A stretch of 34,571 nt of DNA from SIG673 sp045658525. Its GTDB lineage: Bacteria > Bacillota > Clostridia > Oscillospirales > CAG-272. Positions within the stretch are counted from its first letter, which is position 1. Each line of letters opens with the position of its first letter. The stretch covers positions 1 to 34,571 of the forward strand of contig JAZOVD010000007.1 in assembly GCA_045658525.1 (NCBI GenBank). The letters run 5' to 3'. Both the position numbers and the translations under genes were made by a program. The notes under the pieces were generated by a model. The model saw only the letters and a program-made list of their open reading frames with translations, was not told the DNA's origin and searched no databases. Positions 23,608 through 31,065 of the stretch are shown here, piece after piece.

Positions 23608-23947
23608 ATCTTTAATCCTTTCAAAGATGTATTTACGTATTGCGTCTTTTGTGACGCCTCAATATGTTATCAAATAATTGTAACCATAAAACGTTGTTTT
23701 TTTGACTAAACTGTTAATATTGGAAATGCCCGATTAGGGGTTAGTTCCAGTGAGGAATAATAAATGTTTTAAACGTTTAAACGGAGATTTAGCGTGAAAG
23801 TTCAGTTTGAGCGCGTCAAGGCTTGGGTTGTTTCACGCTTTGAATTTACTTAAAAGTCGGAGCGACTTTTGTTTTGCGATGCAAAACACAGTAAATTTGT
23901 CCACAATTTGTGCAGCTGTCCGCAGGACAGCAGAATGGAGATTTTAT
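23608..23947. other. 340-base intergenic region with several small hairpins
   Basis: There is no gene here. Beyond repeat G it holds TGCGTCTTTTGTGACGC near 23640, AAAAGTCGGAGCGACTTTT at about 23851-23869, TTTTGCGATGCAAAA at about 23871-23885, and GCTGTCCGCAGGACAGC at about 23914-23930. The last three fall in the leader of the RNHCP gene. No convincing promoter could be chosen. Confidence 0.6.
23792..23847 (+). repeat. 56-nt G element, copy 1 (upstream of the RNHCP gene)
   Basis: Its ends pair (GCGTGAAA with TTTCACGC) and it contains a small inner hairpin TTGAGCGCGTCAA; it continues TTTGAATTT. The copy at 33840-33895 on the - strand has the same length and about 47 of 56 bases in common by my hand count. 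Both lie upstream of a start codon in the same orientation relative to that gene. Confidence 0.75.
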
Positions 23948-24277
23948 ATGGAAAAAAGATTTCAGAAGAACGATAGCGGCTTTATATGCGCAAACTGCGG
24001 AAAAGAGGTGTTACCTCTCGGTTACACGTCGCGTAACCATTGCCCGTTCTGCCTCTGCTCGCTCCATCTCGATATAAATCCGGGCGACAGAGCGTCGGAC
24101 TGCGGTGGACTTCTCGAACCCGTTTCCGCGCTTCCCGACCCCAAAAAGGGTTATATAATCATAAGTAAATGCCGCAAGTGCGGCGAGATAAGGCGCAATA
24201 AGTCGGCGCACGAGGCGTCCGTTCAGCCTGATGATATAAATAAGATAATCGCGCTTACCGTTAATAAGGAGTGGTGA
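23948..24277 (+). CDS. RNHCP-domain zinc-binding protein
   Basis: This 109-residue protein is named for its RNHCP motif (R29-N30-H31-C32-P33). Probable zinc ligands occur in pairs: C14 and C17, C32 and C35, H40, C52, and C75 with C78 (CRKCG). The spacing and the HLDINPGDRASDCGG segment match the RNHCP domain family of unknown function. The frame is open upstream to 23807, but that part is hairpin-rich leader. The ATG at 23948 has GGAG at the right distance. It is convergent with tepA, the two stop codons being only 22 bases apart. Confidence 0.87.
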   Translation: MEKRFQKNDSGFICANCGKEVLPLGYTSRNHCPFCLCSLHLDINPGDRASDCGGLLEPVSALPDPKKGYIIISKCRKCGEIRRNKSAHEASVQPDDINKIIALTVNKEW

Positions 24278-24299
24278 GTATTTCCATTGAGGGAAAGCC

Positions 24300-24980
24300 T
24301 TATTTCTCCACCACCGAATGAAGATAATCAAGTGCGTCGGAAAGCGACCCGATACTGTCTATAAGACCTTCTGCGACCGCGCGTTCACCGTCAAGGACTG
24401 AACCAAGGTCCGTCGTCATCTCATCGTGACTGAGCATAAGCGAACGGAAGCGTTCGGCTTTCATATTACTGTGTGAGCAGACAAAATCCGTTATCCTGTC
24501 CTGCATACGGTCAAAGAAAACGAACGTCTGCGGCGCGCCGAGGACGAGTCCGCTCACTCTTACGGGGTGTATAGTCATAGTTGCGCTCCTTACTATAAAC
24601 GATTTTTTCGCGCTTACCGCAAGCGGTACGCCTATCGAATGTCCGCCGCCGAGAACTATCGAAGCGGTGGGCTTTTTCATACCCGCGATAAGCTCGGAGA
24701 GCGCAAGACCTGCCTCAACGTCACCGCCAACTGTGTTAAGAATGAGCAAAAGGCAGTCTGTTTCGGGGTCCTCCTCTATTTCAACTATCTGAGGTATCAG
24801 AAGCTCGTATTTGGTGGCTTTCGTGCCGGTGGGCAGAAGATTGTGACCCTCTATCTGACCTGATATGGTTATAGTTCTTATGGATATTCCGCTTTTATTT
24901 TTGGTGTTTACCGAGCCGTCGGGACGCTCGGGGGCGGTCTCGTGTACCTCGTTATCCTTGTTTTTATCTTCGTTATTCAT
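24300..24980 (-). CDS. tepA: ClpP-like serine protease TepA (YmfB family)
   Basis: This 226-residue member of the ClpP fold resembles B. subtilis TepA/YmfB, reported as a translocation-enhancing protein. The catalytic serine is S115 in GGGHSIGVPLAVS, the histidine H138 in TIHPVR, and D191 is a plausible third residue. The LLLILNTVGGDVEAGLAL segment corresponds to the ClpP oligomerisation region. A disordered, charged N terminus (about residues 1-30) replaces the ClpP axial loops. AAGGAG precedes the ATG. It is divergent from pduL. In Clostridia this family often lies near ftsK and dapG; here it does not. Substrate unknown. Confidence 0.9.
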   Translation of the reverse strand: MNNEDKNKDNEVHETAPERPDGSVNTKNKSGISIRTITISGQIEGHNLLPTGTKATKYELLIPQIVEIEEDPETDCLLLILNTVGGDVEAGLALSELIAGMKKPTASIVLGGGHSIGVPLAVSAKKSFIVRSATMTIHPVRVSGLVLGAPQTFVFFDRMQDRITDFVCSHSNMKAERFRSLMLSHDEMTTDLGSVLDGERAVAEGLIDSIGSLSDALDYLHSVVEK

Positions 24981-25038
24981 ACATATCGCTCCTTTTTCCG
25001 AATTTTTGAAAAAAAATTGAAAAATACGGGATTAACCC

Positions 25039-25067
25039 TTTACTTTTCTCACGAAATATAGTATAAT
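25039..25067 (+). promoter_or_regulatory. Probable pduL promoter
   Basis: TTTACT (25039-25044), a 17-base spacer and consensus TATAAT (25062-25067) lie about 40 bases upstream of the pduL ATG. Confidence 0.7.
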
Positions 25068-25105
25068 AGATAAAAATAATGATTATACGAAAGGAAACAA
25101 ACAAA

Positions 25106-25675
25106 ATGGAAAAAATACTTGTTGAAACATCTGCAAGACACGTTCATCTTTCGAGCGCGGATCTTGAAAAGCTTTTCGGAGCGGGCGCGACCCTTACTCA
25201 TAAGAAGGATCTCAGCCAGCCCGGTCAGTTCGCCTGCGAGGAGCGCGTAAAGCTCGTCGGACCCAAGAAGGAGATAGCTAACGTTATCATTCTCGGTCCC
25301 GTTCGTCCCGCTACTCAGGTAGAGCTTTCTTATACCGATGCCCGTACTCTCGGAGTTGACGCTCCCCTTCGCGAGAGCGGAGACCTTGCGGGTACTCCCG
25401 GACTTAAAATAGTCGGACCTGCCGGAGAGGTTGATATAACTGAGGGTGTTATAGTTGCTAAGCGTCACATACATATGACCCCCGACGACGCTGCCGCTTA
25501 CGGCGTTGAGAACGGACAGATCGTTGGAGTTAAGATAGACAGCGGACGTTCCGCGGTTCTTGGAGACGTCGTTATCCGCGTAAGCCCCAAGTTCGCTCTT
25601 GCTATGCACATCGATACCGACGAGGCTAACGCTGCCGCCGCTTTCGGTAAGTGCTTCGGCGAACTCGTCAAGTGA
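25106..25675 (+). CDS. pduL: Phosphate propanoyltransferase PduL (phosphotransacylase)
   Basis: PduL-type enzymes interconvert acyl-CoA and acyl phosphate using two metal ions and are unrelated to the classical Pta. The ATG at 25106 has AAAGGA upstream and yields 189 residues; an ATG at 25079 has none. Metal-ligand histidines are visible as H12 and H14 (SARHVHLS) and H121 and H123 (KRHIHMTPDD) in the two half-barrels, with another in LAMHIDTDEAN. There is no N-terminal encapsulation extension and no microcompartment gene nearby, so it probably acts in the cytosol in acetyl-CoA to acetyl-phosphate conversion. That metabolic role is inference. Confidence 0.94.
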   Translation: MEKILVETSARHVHLSSADLEKLFGAGATLTHKKDLSQPGQFACEERVKLVGPKKEIANVIILGPVRPATQVELSYTDARTLGVDAPLRESGDLAGTPGLKIVGPAGEVDITEGVIVAKRHIHMTPDDAAAYGVENGQIVGVKIDSGRSAVLGDVVIRVSPKFALAMHIDTDEANAAAAFGKCFGELVK

Positions 25676-25712
25676 TATACAATTAGTCAAATATTGCGGA
25701 TATGAGGTTTAT

Positions 25713-25811
25713 CTTCTTTCTTGAAAGAAAGAAGCAAAGAACTTCCCTCACACGCCCCACTTATTATGGAGCGCGTGAGGGAAGTGTTTTTTGTTTTTCT
25801 TCGAAAAAAGA
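25713..25811 (+). repeat. R1 hairpin repeat, copy 10
   Basis: The CTTCTTTCTTGAAAGAAAG(AAG) arm and linker are followed by the stem CTTCCCTCACACGC / GCGCGTGAGGGAAG (25742-25758 with 25768-25784, one non-Watson-Crick position) and the palindrome TTTTTCTTCGAAAAAA. The base of the stem is TTCCCT/AGGGAA, a third variant beside TTTTCT/AGAAAA and TTCTCT/AGAGAA. Confidence 0.88.
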
Positions 25812-25850
25812 CATTCTCATACGCAAGATTGGCAATTACACCTTAACGAT

Positions 25851-25930
25851 ATCTCCCGTGGGCGTTCGATGAACGCCCCTACATTACATTATTCATTATT
25901 TGGTAGGGGTCGGCGCCTACGATGACCCGA
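25851..25930 (+). repeat. Repeat family E, copy 2
   Basis: This contains GGGCGTTCGATGAACGCCC and the phrase GTAGGGGTCGGCGCCTACGA ending ATGACCCG, shared with 4341-4368. It is followed by a fragment of the R2 tail (about 25956-25975, CATATCTCTATGCGAACCC). No gene lies in this 393-base gap. Confidence 0.6.
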
Positions 25931-25972
25931 ATAAAACATCAAATTTTCTCTTTCCATATCTCTATGCGAACC

Positions 25973-26055
25973 CTGTGGAAAACTCTCTCCCCTGTGGGAA
26001 ACTATGTTCAAAACCCCTCAAAAATGAGAAAAAACCGAGATTTTCTGTGGAAATC
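25973..26055. promoter_or_regulatory. DnaA-box-like sequences after pduL
   Basis: TGTGGAAAA (25973-25981), TGTGGGAAA (25993-26001) and TGTGGAAAT (about 26047-26055, in the terminator loop) resemble DnaA boxes in one orientation. None is perfect, so this is tentative. Confidence 0.35.
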
Positions 26056-26067
26056 TCGGTTTTTTGT
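26028..26067. terminator. Bidirectional terminator between pduL and an unknown membrane protein gene
   Basis: AAAAAACCGAGATTT pairs perfectly with AAATCTCGGTTTTTT around TCTGTGG. It has A and T runs on both sides and lies between convergent genes. Confidence 0.9.
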
Positions 26068-26068
26068 A

Positions 26069-26734
26069 TTATTTTTTAAGACCGTCAAGGAAGTTATTCA
26101 TAAAGTCCGTAAGACCGATTATGATGTTCTCCGAAAACGCGATGACTACGCCAAGCGCAATGAGTATTCCGATGACTGCTATGAACTTTGTCGGCTTGCC
26201 GAAATAGAGCGAAGCCGCTCTGTCGTGAAGCTCCGGCGGTATATAATAACGCGCCTTGCAAATATCAAATTTTACTCGTTGCTTTGGTTGATTGTAGCTT
26301 GTCGTCTGGATTTCTTCCGTAACCGTAGAGTTTTGTTCGTTTTCCGTAACGGTTTCGTCCTTTATGCGTGATTTTTTCGTTTTTGTATGTCTGAAACTGA
26401 ACGTTTTAAGCATGGGAGGCTCGTCGGTGTAGGTGGCGTTGGTGTAATATTTACCGTCGTCGGTGATCGCAACCATAAGATTTTTGTAGCTTGCGTGCGA
26501 TTTGAGTCCCATTTTGACGAAAAATCCGGCTTTTACTCCTGTGTCGGTCAACGTCATAGCCTTTTCGGGCGATGACGCGTCGTTATTCAGTAACGCCTGC
26601 ATGAACGCTCCGAACTTTACCTTTATAATAAATGAAGCGATAGCGGCGATGAAAACTCCTGTAAATATAGACCAGAGAATTATAGAAAGCGGCACTTCTC
26701 CGTTATATATAAGAAGCTCCGAAAGGTTTGGCAT
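26069..26734 (-). CDS. Membrane protein of unknown function downstream of serS
   Basis: This 221-residue protein has a hydrophobic helix near residues 17-38 (SIILWSIFTGVFIAAIASFII) and another near 185-208 (FIAVIGILIALGVVIAF). Between them lies a soluble region of about 145 residues with a basic stretch (FRHTKTKKSRIKDE), an acidic Thr/Gln-rich linker, and KARYYIPPELHDRAASLYFGKP. I do not recognise it. Two helices with both ends on the same side suggest a membrane-anchored adaptor. AAAGGA precedes the ATG. A parS site lies in the 52-base gap to serS upstream. Confidence 0.82.
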   Translation of the reverse strand: MPNLSELLIYNGEVPLSIILWSIFTGVFIAAIASFIIKVKFGAFMQALLNNDASSPEKAMTLTDTGVKAGFFVKMGLKSHASYKNLMVAITDDGKYYTNATYTDEPPMLKTFSFRHTKTKKSRIKDETVTENEQNSTVTEEIQTTSYNQPKQRVKFDICKARYYIPPELHDRAASLYFGKPTKFIAVIGILIALGVVIAFSENIIIGLTDFMNNFLDGLKK

Positions 26735-26763
26735 ATCTGTATTCCTTTCTGTTAAGGGGCGAA

Positions 26764-26779
26764 TGTTTCACGTGAAACA
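26764..26779. promoter_or_regulatory. parS: parS site 1
   Basis: TGTTTCACGTGAAACA is a perfect 16-bp match to the Firmicutes parS consensus bound by ParB. It lies between serS and the downstream membrane protein gene. Confidence 0.95.
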
Positions 26780-26786
26780 TTTTGGG

Positions 26787-28058
26787 TTATTTGATTACGT
26801 CAACTCCCATATACTTGCGGAGAACCTCGGGAACGTCTATTCCGCCGTCGTCTCTCTGGAAGTTTTCCATTATAGCGGCAACGGTTCTTCCGACCGCTAC
26901 GCCGGAGCCGTTGAGCGTGTGAACGTAACGCGGCTTAGCCTTAGCGTCGGTCTTGAAGCGGATGTTGGCGCGGCGCGCCTGATAATCCTCGAAGTTGGAG
27001 CAGGAGCTGATCTCTACGTAACGGTTATAGGAGGGCATCCAGACCTCTATATCGTAGGTCTTTGCGGAGCTGAATCCTATATCTCCGGAGGAGAGGCATA
27101 CTACGCGGTGAGGAAGTCCGAGAAGCTGTAAAACTCTCTGCGCGTCAAGCGTGAGGCTTTCAAGCTCGTCGTAGGAGGTGTCGGGGTTGGCGAACTTAAC
27201 AAGCTCTACCTTGTTGAACTGGTGCTGGCGGATAAGACCTCTCGTGTCGCGTCCCGCGCTTCCCGCCTCAGCGCGGAAGCAAGCGGAATAGGCGCAGTAC
27301 TTTATCGGAAGCTCGTCGGCGGTGAGAATATCGTTCTTATACATATTCGTTACCGGAACTTCCGCGGTAGGAATAAGGAAATAGTCGGTGTTGGCTACCT
27401 TGAACGCGTCCTCCTCGAACTTCGGGAGCTGACCTGTTCCCTGCATAGAGTTTCTGTTTACCATATAGGGCGGGAATACCTCGGTGTATCCGAACTGGGT
27501 GTGAGTATCAAGGAAGAAAGAGATTATAGCGCGTTCGAGCTTAGCTCCGAGTCCCTTGTAGAAGTGGAAACGCGCGCCTGTTACCTTGCCCGCGGTCTCG
27601 GGATCGAGTATTCCGAGGTTCTGACCAAGCTCCCAGTGAGCCTTCGGCTCGAAATCGAACTGTCTCGGCTCTCCCCAACGGCGGATCTCCTCGTTGTCGG
27701 AGTCGTCCTTACCTACGGGAATGGTGGCGTTCGGGAGGTTCGGAACGGAGAGAAGGAGCATTTCAAGCTCTTTTTCGGTCTCCGCGAGCTTATCCTCGTC
27801 GTCCTTCATCTCGTCAGAGAGCTTCTTCATCTCCTCAAAAACGGCGGTAACGTCAAGGTTCTGCTTCTTCATAGCGGGTATCTGCTTTGATACCTCGTTT
27901 TTCTTTGCTTTTATTGTTTCGGTAGCGGAGATGAGGGTGCGTCTGGTCTCGTCAAGCGCGAGAATGCGGTCTATTTCCTCGCTGTAATCCTTTTGTCTGG
28001 TTGCGAGTCTTGCTTTAACTTCTTCGGGGTTGTCTCTGATGACTTTTATGTCTAACAT
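26787..28058 (-). CDS. serS: Seryl-tRNA synthetase
   Basis: SerS charges tRNA-Ser (and tRNA-Sec where present). The 423-residue protein has the N-terminal coiled-coil arm (about residues 30-105, rich in Lys and Glu), class II motif 2 (CFRAEAGSAGRDTRGLIRQHQF) and motif 3 (LNGSGVAVGRTVAAIMENFQ), plus the serine-site segment TAEVPVTN. It directly follows parB with 56 bases between, too little for a T-box leader, so it is probably expressed with parAB or from a nearby promoter. Full length, no oddities. Confidence 0.98.
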   Translation of the reverse strand: MLDIKVIRDNPEEVKARLATRQKDYSEEIDRILALDETRRTLISATETIKAKKNEVSKQIPAMKKQNLDVTAVFEEMKKLSDEMKDDEDKLAETEKELEMLLLSVPNLPNATIPVGKDDSDNEEIRRWGEPRQFDFEPKAHWELGQNLGILDPETAGKVTGARFHFYKGLGAKLERAIISFFLDTHTQFGYTEVFPPYMVNRNSMQGTGQLPKFEEDAFKVANTDYFLIPTAEVPVTNMYKNDILTADELPIKYCAYSACFRAEAGSAGRDTRGLIRQHQFNKVELVKFANPDTSYDELESLTLDAQRVLQLLGLPHRVVCLSSGDIGFSSAKTYDIEVWMPSYNRYVEISSCSNFEDYQARRANIRFKTDAKAKPRYVHTLNGSGVAVGRTVAAIMENFQRDDGGIDVPEVLRKYMGVDVIK

Positions 28059-28114
28059 TTTTATGCCTTCTTTCAGTATTTGAGTGTGTTATATATTATA
28101 ATGAAGTATTTTTA

Positions 28115-29005
28115 TCAGATGTCTTCGAAAAACTCGTCTCCGCAGAGCATTTTGAGAAGCTCTTCGAGATCCTCGTTTGAGGAGAAGGTTATTTCGATCT
28201 TTTTCTGCGAGCCTTTGCTGACGATGTGGACACGGCGTCCGATAACGTCCTCTACGCGCTTTTCAAGCTCGGCGCAGTAATCTACCTTTATTTTTTCGGG
28301 CTTGTCAGCCTTTTCGGCTGCGGCTTCCTTTGCGGCGGCTGAGTTGAGGGTCTTTACGAGAGCTTCCGTCGCGCGAACGGACATCTCGCGTTCGGCTACT
28401 GCGTTAGCGGCTTTTACGAGGTCCTCCGATTTGGTAAGACCGAGCAACGCTCTTGCGTGACCTGCGGAGAGCTTGCCGTCGATAAGCATATCGGCGATCT
28501 CCTGGGGAAGATCGAGAAGTCTTGTGGAGTTGGCTATCGCGCTGCGGCTCTTTCCTACTCTCTTTGAAAGCTCGTCCTGAGTCATATTGTGGACTTCCAT
28601 AAGCGAACGGTACGCCGCGGCTTCTTCGATGGGGTTGAGATCCTCTCTTTGGAGGTTCTCGATAAGCGCGATCTCGGCGATCTTTTTCTCGTCCGCTTCA
28701 AGAACTATTACAGGAACCTCGGTGAGTCCCGCTATTTTTGATGCTCTCCAACGGCGTTCGCCCGCGATTATGCTGTAAAAGCCGTTCGGCTGCTTTGAAA
28801 CGAGGATCGGTTGAAGAACTCCGTTTGATTTTATTGAGTCGGCGAGCTGATTTAAAGCGTTTTCGTCGAATTTACGGCGAGGCTGGTCCTTGCGCGGCTC
28901 GATTTCCGAGACGCGAAGGGTCTTTTGGGTCTCGGTTTCCTGAGGTTTAGTGCCCTGGATCTTGAAAAGGGCGTCGAGTCCTCTTGCTTGTCCTTTATTT
29001 ACCAT
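28115..29005 (-). CDS. parB: Chromosome partitioning protein ParB (Spo0J)
   Basis: ParB is a CTP-dependent clamp that loads at parS and recruits SMC. Two starts are possible: an ATG overlapping the parA stop (29026) and an ATG at 29005 with AAGGAG nine bases upstream. The latter gives the family-like opening MVNKGQARGLDALF and 296 residues, so I use it. The CTP-binding motif is GERRWRA (82-88) and the second motif ENLQRED (116-122). The helix-turn-helix reads GKSRSAIANSTRLL, and SAGHARALLG follows. The reported specificity positions carry R154 and G182, ParB-like rather than Noc-like. The C terminus is a dimerisation domain. Confidence 0.96.
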   Translation of the reverse strand: MVNKGQARGLDALFKIQGTKPQETETQKTLRVSEIEPRKDQPRRKFDENALNQLADSIKSNGVLQPILVSKQPNGFYSIIAGERRWRASKIAGLTEVPVIVLEADEKKIAEIALIENLQREDLNPIEEAAAYRSLMEVHNMTQDELSKRVGKSRSAIANSTRLLDLPQEIADMLIDGKLSAGHARALLGLTKSEDLVKAANAVAEREMSVRATEALVKTLNSAAAKEAAAEKADKPEKIKVDYCAELEKRVEDVIGRRVHIVSKGSQKKIEITFSSNEDLEELLKMLCGDEFFEDI

Positions 29006-29022
29006 GTAAGTTCTCTCCTTGG

Positions 29023-29787
29023 TCATTTATTTTCGGTGCGCTCGATCAGTTCTTTTGCTATGGACATATAGTTCTGCGCGCCCTTGGAGAACTTGTCCAG
29101 GTATAAGATCGGTGTTCCGTATGAAGGAGCTTCCGCGAGACGGACGTTTCTGACTACGGGAGTCTTGAATATAACGTTGCCGTAGTGGGAACGGAGGTCT
29201 CTGATGATGGACTGGGATATGTTCAGACGGCTGTTGAACATTGTGATGATGAGTCCCGTAAGTTCAAGCTCCGGGTTGTAGTAGTTTTTTATGTTTTCTA
29301 TGGTGTTTGTGAGCTGGATAAGTCCTTCGAGCGCGTAAAATTCGCACTGAACGGGGATGATTACGCCTTCGCTTGCCACGAGCGCGTTTATTGTAAGAAG
29401 TCCGAGCGCAGGAGGGCAATCTATAAATATGTAATCGTATTTATCCTTTACCGAGGAAAGAGCGCGTCTGAGAAGGCGTTCTCTTGACTCTATCTCGGCA
29501 ATTTCAAGCTCGGCTCCCGCGAGATTGATGTTTGCGGGCATAACGTCGAGGTTTTTAAATTCAGTCGTATAGATCGCTTCGTTTGCCGAAAGCTCGCCGG
29601 TGATGACGTCATAAGATGATTTTAAGGAGCTTCTGTCCATAAAACCGACGCCTGTGGAGGCGTTACCCTGGGGGTCGAGATCCACCAGCAGGACTTTTTT
29701 ACCGAGCGAGGCGACCGTGGCGGCGACGTTGACTGCGGAAGTGGTCTTTCCCACGCCGCCCTTTTGGTTTGCGAGTGATATTATCAT
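29023..29787 (-). CDS. parA: Chromosome partitioning ATPase ParA (Soj)
   Basis: ParA is a Walker-type ATPase that acts with ParB-parS in origin segregation and, in Firmicutes, regulates DnaA. The frame is open upstream to 29964, but AAAGGTAAC immediately before the ATG at 29787 and the family opening MIISLANQKGGVGKTTSAVN set the start. The 254-residue product has the deviant Walker A KGGVGKTT with the signature lysine, DLDPQGNAS, and FIDCPPALGLLTINAL. It is 17 bases upstream of parB, in an operon. A fully consensus promoter lies upstream. Confidence 0.97.
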   Translation of the reverse strand: MIISLANQKGGVGKTTSAVNVAATVASLGKKVLLVDLDPQGNASTGVGFMDRSSLKSSYDVITGELSANEAIYTTEFKNLDVMPANINLAGAELEIAEIESRERLLRRALSSVKDKYDYIFIDCPPALGLLTINALVASEGVIIPVQCEFYALEGLIQLTNTIENIKNYYNPELELTGLIITMFNSRLNISQSIIRDLRSHYGNVIFKTPVVRNVRLAEAPSYGTPILYLDKFSKGAQNYMSIAKELIERTENK

Positions 29788-29865
29788 GTCGTTACCTTTC
29801 TGTATTGTTGGTGTCAAAAGCCCGAAATTATGCAAATTCGGAGCGTTTTTTGACCTTACAAAATA

Positions 29866-29894
29866 ATTATAGCAGTTTGTAAACCGTTTGTCAA
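29866..29894 (-). promoter_or_regulatory. Promoter of parAB
   Basis: On the - strand, perfect TTGACA (29889-29894), a 17-base spacer and perfect TATAAT (29866-29871), leaving a leader of about 70 bases before parA. It lies downstream of the two parS sites, so parAB can be expressed independently of noc. Confidence 0.9.
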
Positions 29895-29958
29895 CATAGG
29901 AATGGGTCTTTTTTATAATAAAATGTAAAAATTCGCTTATCAAGGTCTTAATAAATGC

Positions 29959-29996
29959 AAACACCCGAGTGTTTCACGTGAAACATTCGGGTGTTT
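29959..29996. promoter_or_regulatory. parS: parS site 2 inside a larger palindrome
   Basis: The perfect parS TGTTTCACGTGAAACA (29970-29985) is flanked by ACACCCGA and TCGGGTGT, making a palindrome of about 36 bases followed by TTTT on the + side and TTTG on the - side. As RNA this would fold into a terminator-like hairpin after noc. Confidence 0.95.
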
Positions 29997-30009
29997 TGAT
30001 GCTCAACGG

Positions 30010-30025
30010 TGTTTCACGTGAAACA
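30010..30025. promoter_or_regulatory. parS: parS site 3
   Basis: Perfect TGTTTCACGTGAAACA ends three bases before the noc stop codon region and is 40 bases from site 2, start to start. Two closely spaced sites lie in the noc-parA gap. Confidence 0.95.
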
Positions 30026-30028
30026 TTG

Positions 30029-30844
30029 TCAAATGATGGCGGTTTTGGGGATAGAGATCGTATAGATTATGTCGGTGTCCGTCTCGGAATGAGTCGTGCG
30101 AATGGGTACTCCGCCGTTTCTGGTGTTCTCTATCGCCTTTCGGATGCTTGAAATGAGTGCGTGGTAGTCAGCTTGATGCGGTTCTGCGGTCTTTTCAACG
30201 GGGTTTATCAGCTTTTCTATGTATTCTTCCGTTTGTTTTACGTTAAGTGAATGTTTTATAACGTGTGCCAGAACACTTTTTCTCTCTCCCGGCTCTTTTA
30301 CGCGAAGTAAGGCGCGTGCGTGGCGCTCGGTGAGGTTGTTTTCGAGGATAAACGTCCTTTCTTCCGTCGAAAGCTTTAAAAGGCGGAGTTTGTTGGCTAC
30401 CGCAGCTTGTGTGAGGGAGAGCTGTAACGCTATTTGTTCCTGTGTGAGCTTGTAAAGCTCTATGAGAGACGCTATGGCGGCGGATTCTTCGAAAATATTG
30501 AGGTCGTCGCGGTGCAGGTTCTCTATTATGGCGAGCGCGGCGGAAGTTTGTGTGTCGGTTTCTATGATTATGCAGGGAACTGTGGGTAAACCAAGCAGTT
30601 TCGAGGCTCTGAGACGGCGTTCGCCTGCCACAAGCTCGTATTTAAATATGGAAAAACGTGAGTTTTCCTCTGTTTTTCGTACTGTGAGCGGTTGGAGGAT
30701 GCCGTATTTACGGATGCTTTCCGCCAAACGCTGTAAGCTCTCGTTTTCAAACGTGGTTCGCGGTTGCGAACGGTTTGGCATTATTGCTTCTGTTGGTATC
30801 TGTACTACCTCTTGGTTTTCTGCGGTTTTCGAGATAACTGTCAT
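30029..30844 (-). CDS. noc: Nucleoid occlusion protein Noc (ParB family)
   Basis: Noc is a ParB paralogue that binds its own sites and blocks division over the nucleoid. The 271-residue protein lies between rsmG and parA, the B. subtilis noc position, and matches Noc in IPTEAIMPNRSQPRTTF, NLTERHARALLRVKEP and IKHSLNVKQTEEYIEKL. It keeps the CTP motif GERRLRA (75-81). At the reported ParB/Noc specificity positions it has Q146, K152, K157 and R174, the Noc set, against Arg, Ser, Asp and Gly in the ParB of this window. The N terminus (MTVISKTAENQEVVQIP) is polar and lacks the amphipathic membrane-binding helix of B. subtilis Noc. AAGGAAGG precedes the ATG. Confidence 0.93.
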   Translation of the reverse strand: MTVISKTAENQEVVQIPTEAIMPNRSQPRTTFENESLQRLAESIRKYGILQPLTVRKTEENSRFSIFKYELVAGERRLRASKLLGLPTVPCIIIETDTQTSAALAIIENLHRDDLNIFEESAAIASLIELYKLTQEQIALQLSLTQAAVANKLRLLKLSTEERTFILENNLTERHARALLRVKEPGERKSVLAHVIKHSLNVKQTEEYIEKLINPVEKTAEPHQADYHALISSIRKAIENTRNGGVPIRTTHSETDTDIIYTISIPKTAII

Positions 30845-30915
30845 TGTTTTTACCTTCCTTTTTACAAATTCGACCGAAATTTTTGTGAATATACGATTTC
30901 CCGTCCTATGATTCT

Positions 30916-30945
30916 ATAATATCACGCAGGCTATGGCGTATGCAA
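30916..30945 (-). promoter_or_regulatory. Probable noc promoter
   Basis: On the - strand, TTGCAT (30940-30945), an 18-base spacer and TATTAT (30916-30921), about 70 bases before noc. Apart from this and parS site 4, I see nothing else in the 311-base rsmG-noc gap. Confidence 0.65.
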
Positions 30946-31065
30946 GTGAATTCAGCCGTTGAAAAATAGTTTTTTGGAGGTTATACACCGATATAAAAGC
31001 TGTTTTTGGGTATGTTTGAGTGTATAGGTCGGTGCGAGTCGGTTTTTGTAATACGAAAAATAAGA

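Noticed and set aside
25049..25690. Open frame of 213 codons on the - strand
   Set aside because: It is antisense to pduL, whose metal-ligand motifs and ribosome site are clear. The reverse frame has low-complexity Ser/Tyr/Leu composition.
28059..28114. T-box leader for serS
   Set aside because: The gap to parB is 56 bases, too short for a T-box with its specifier stem and antiterminator.
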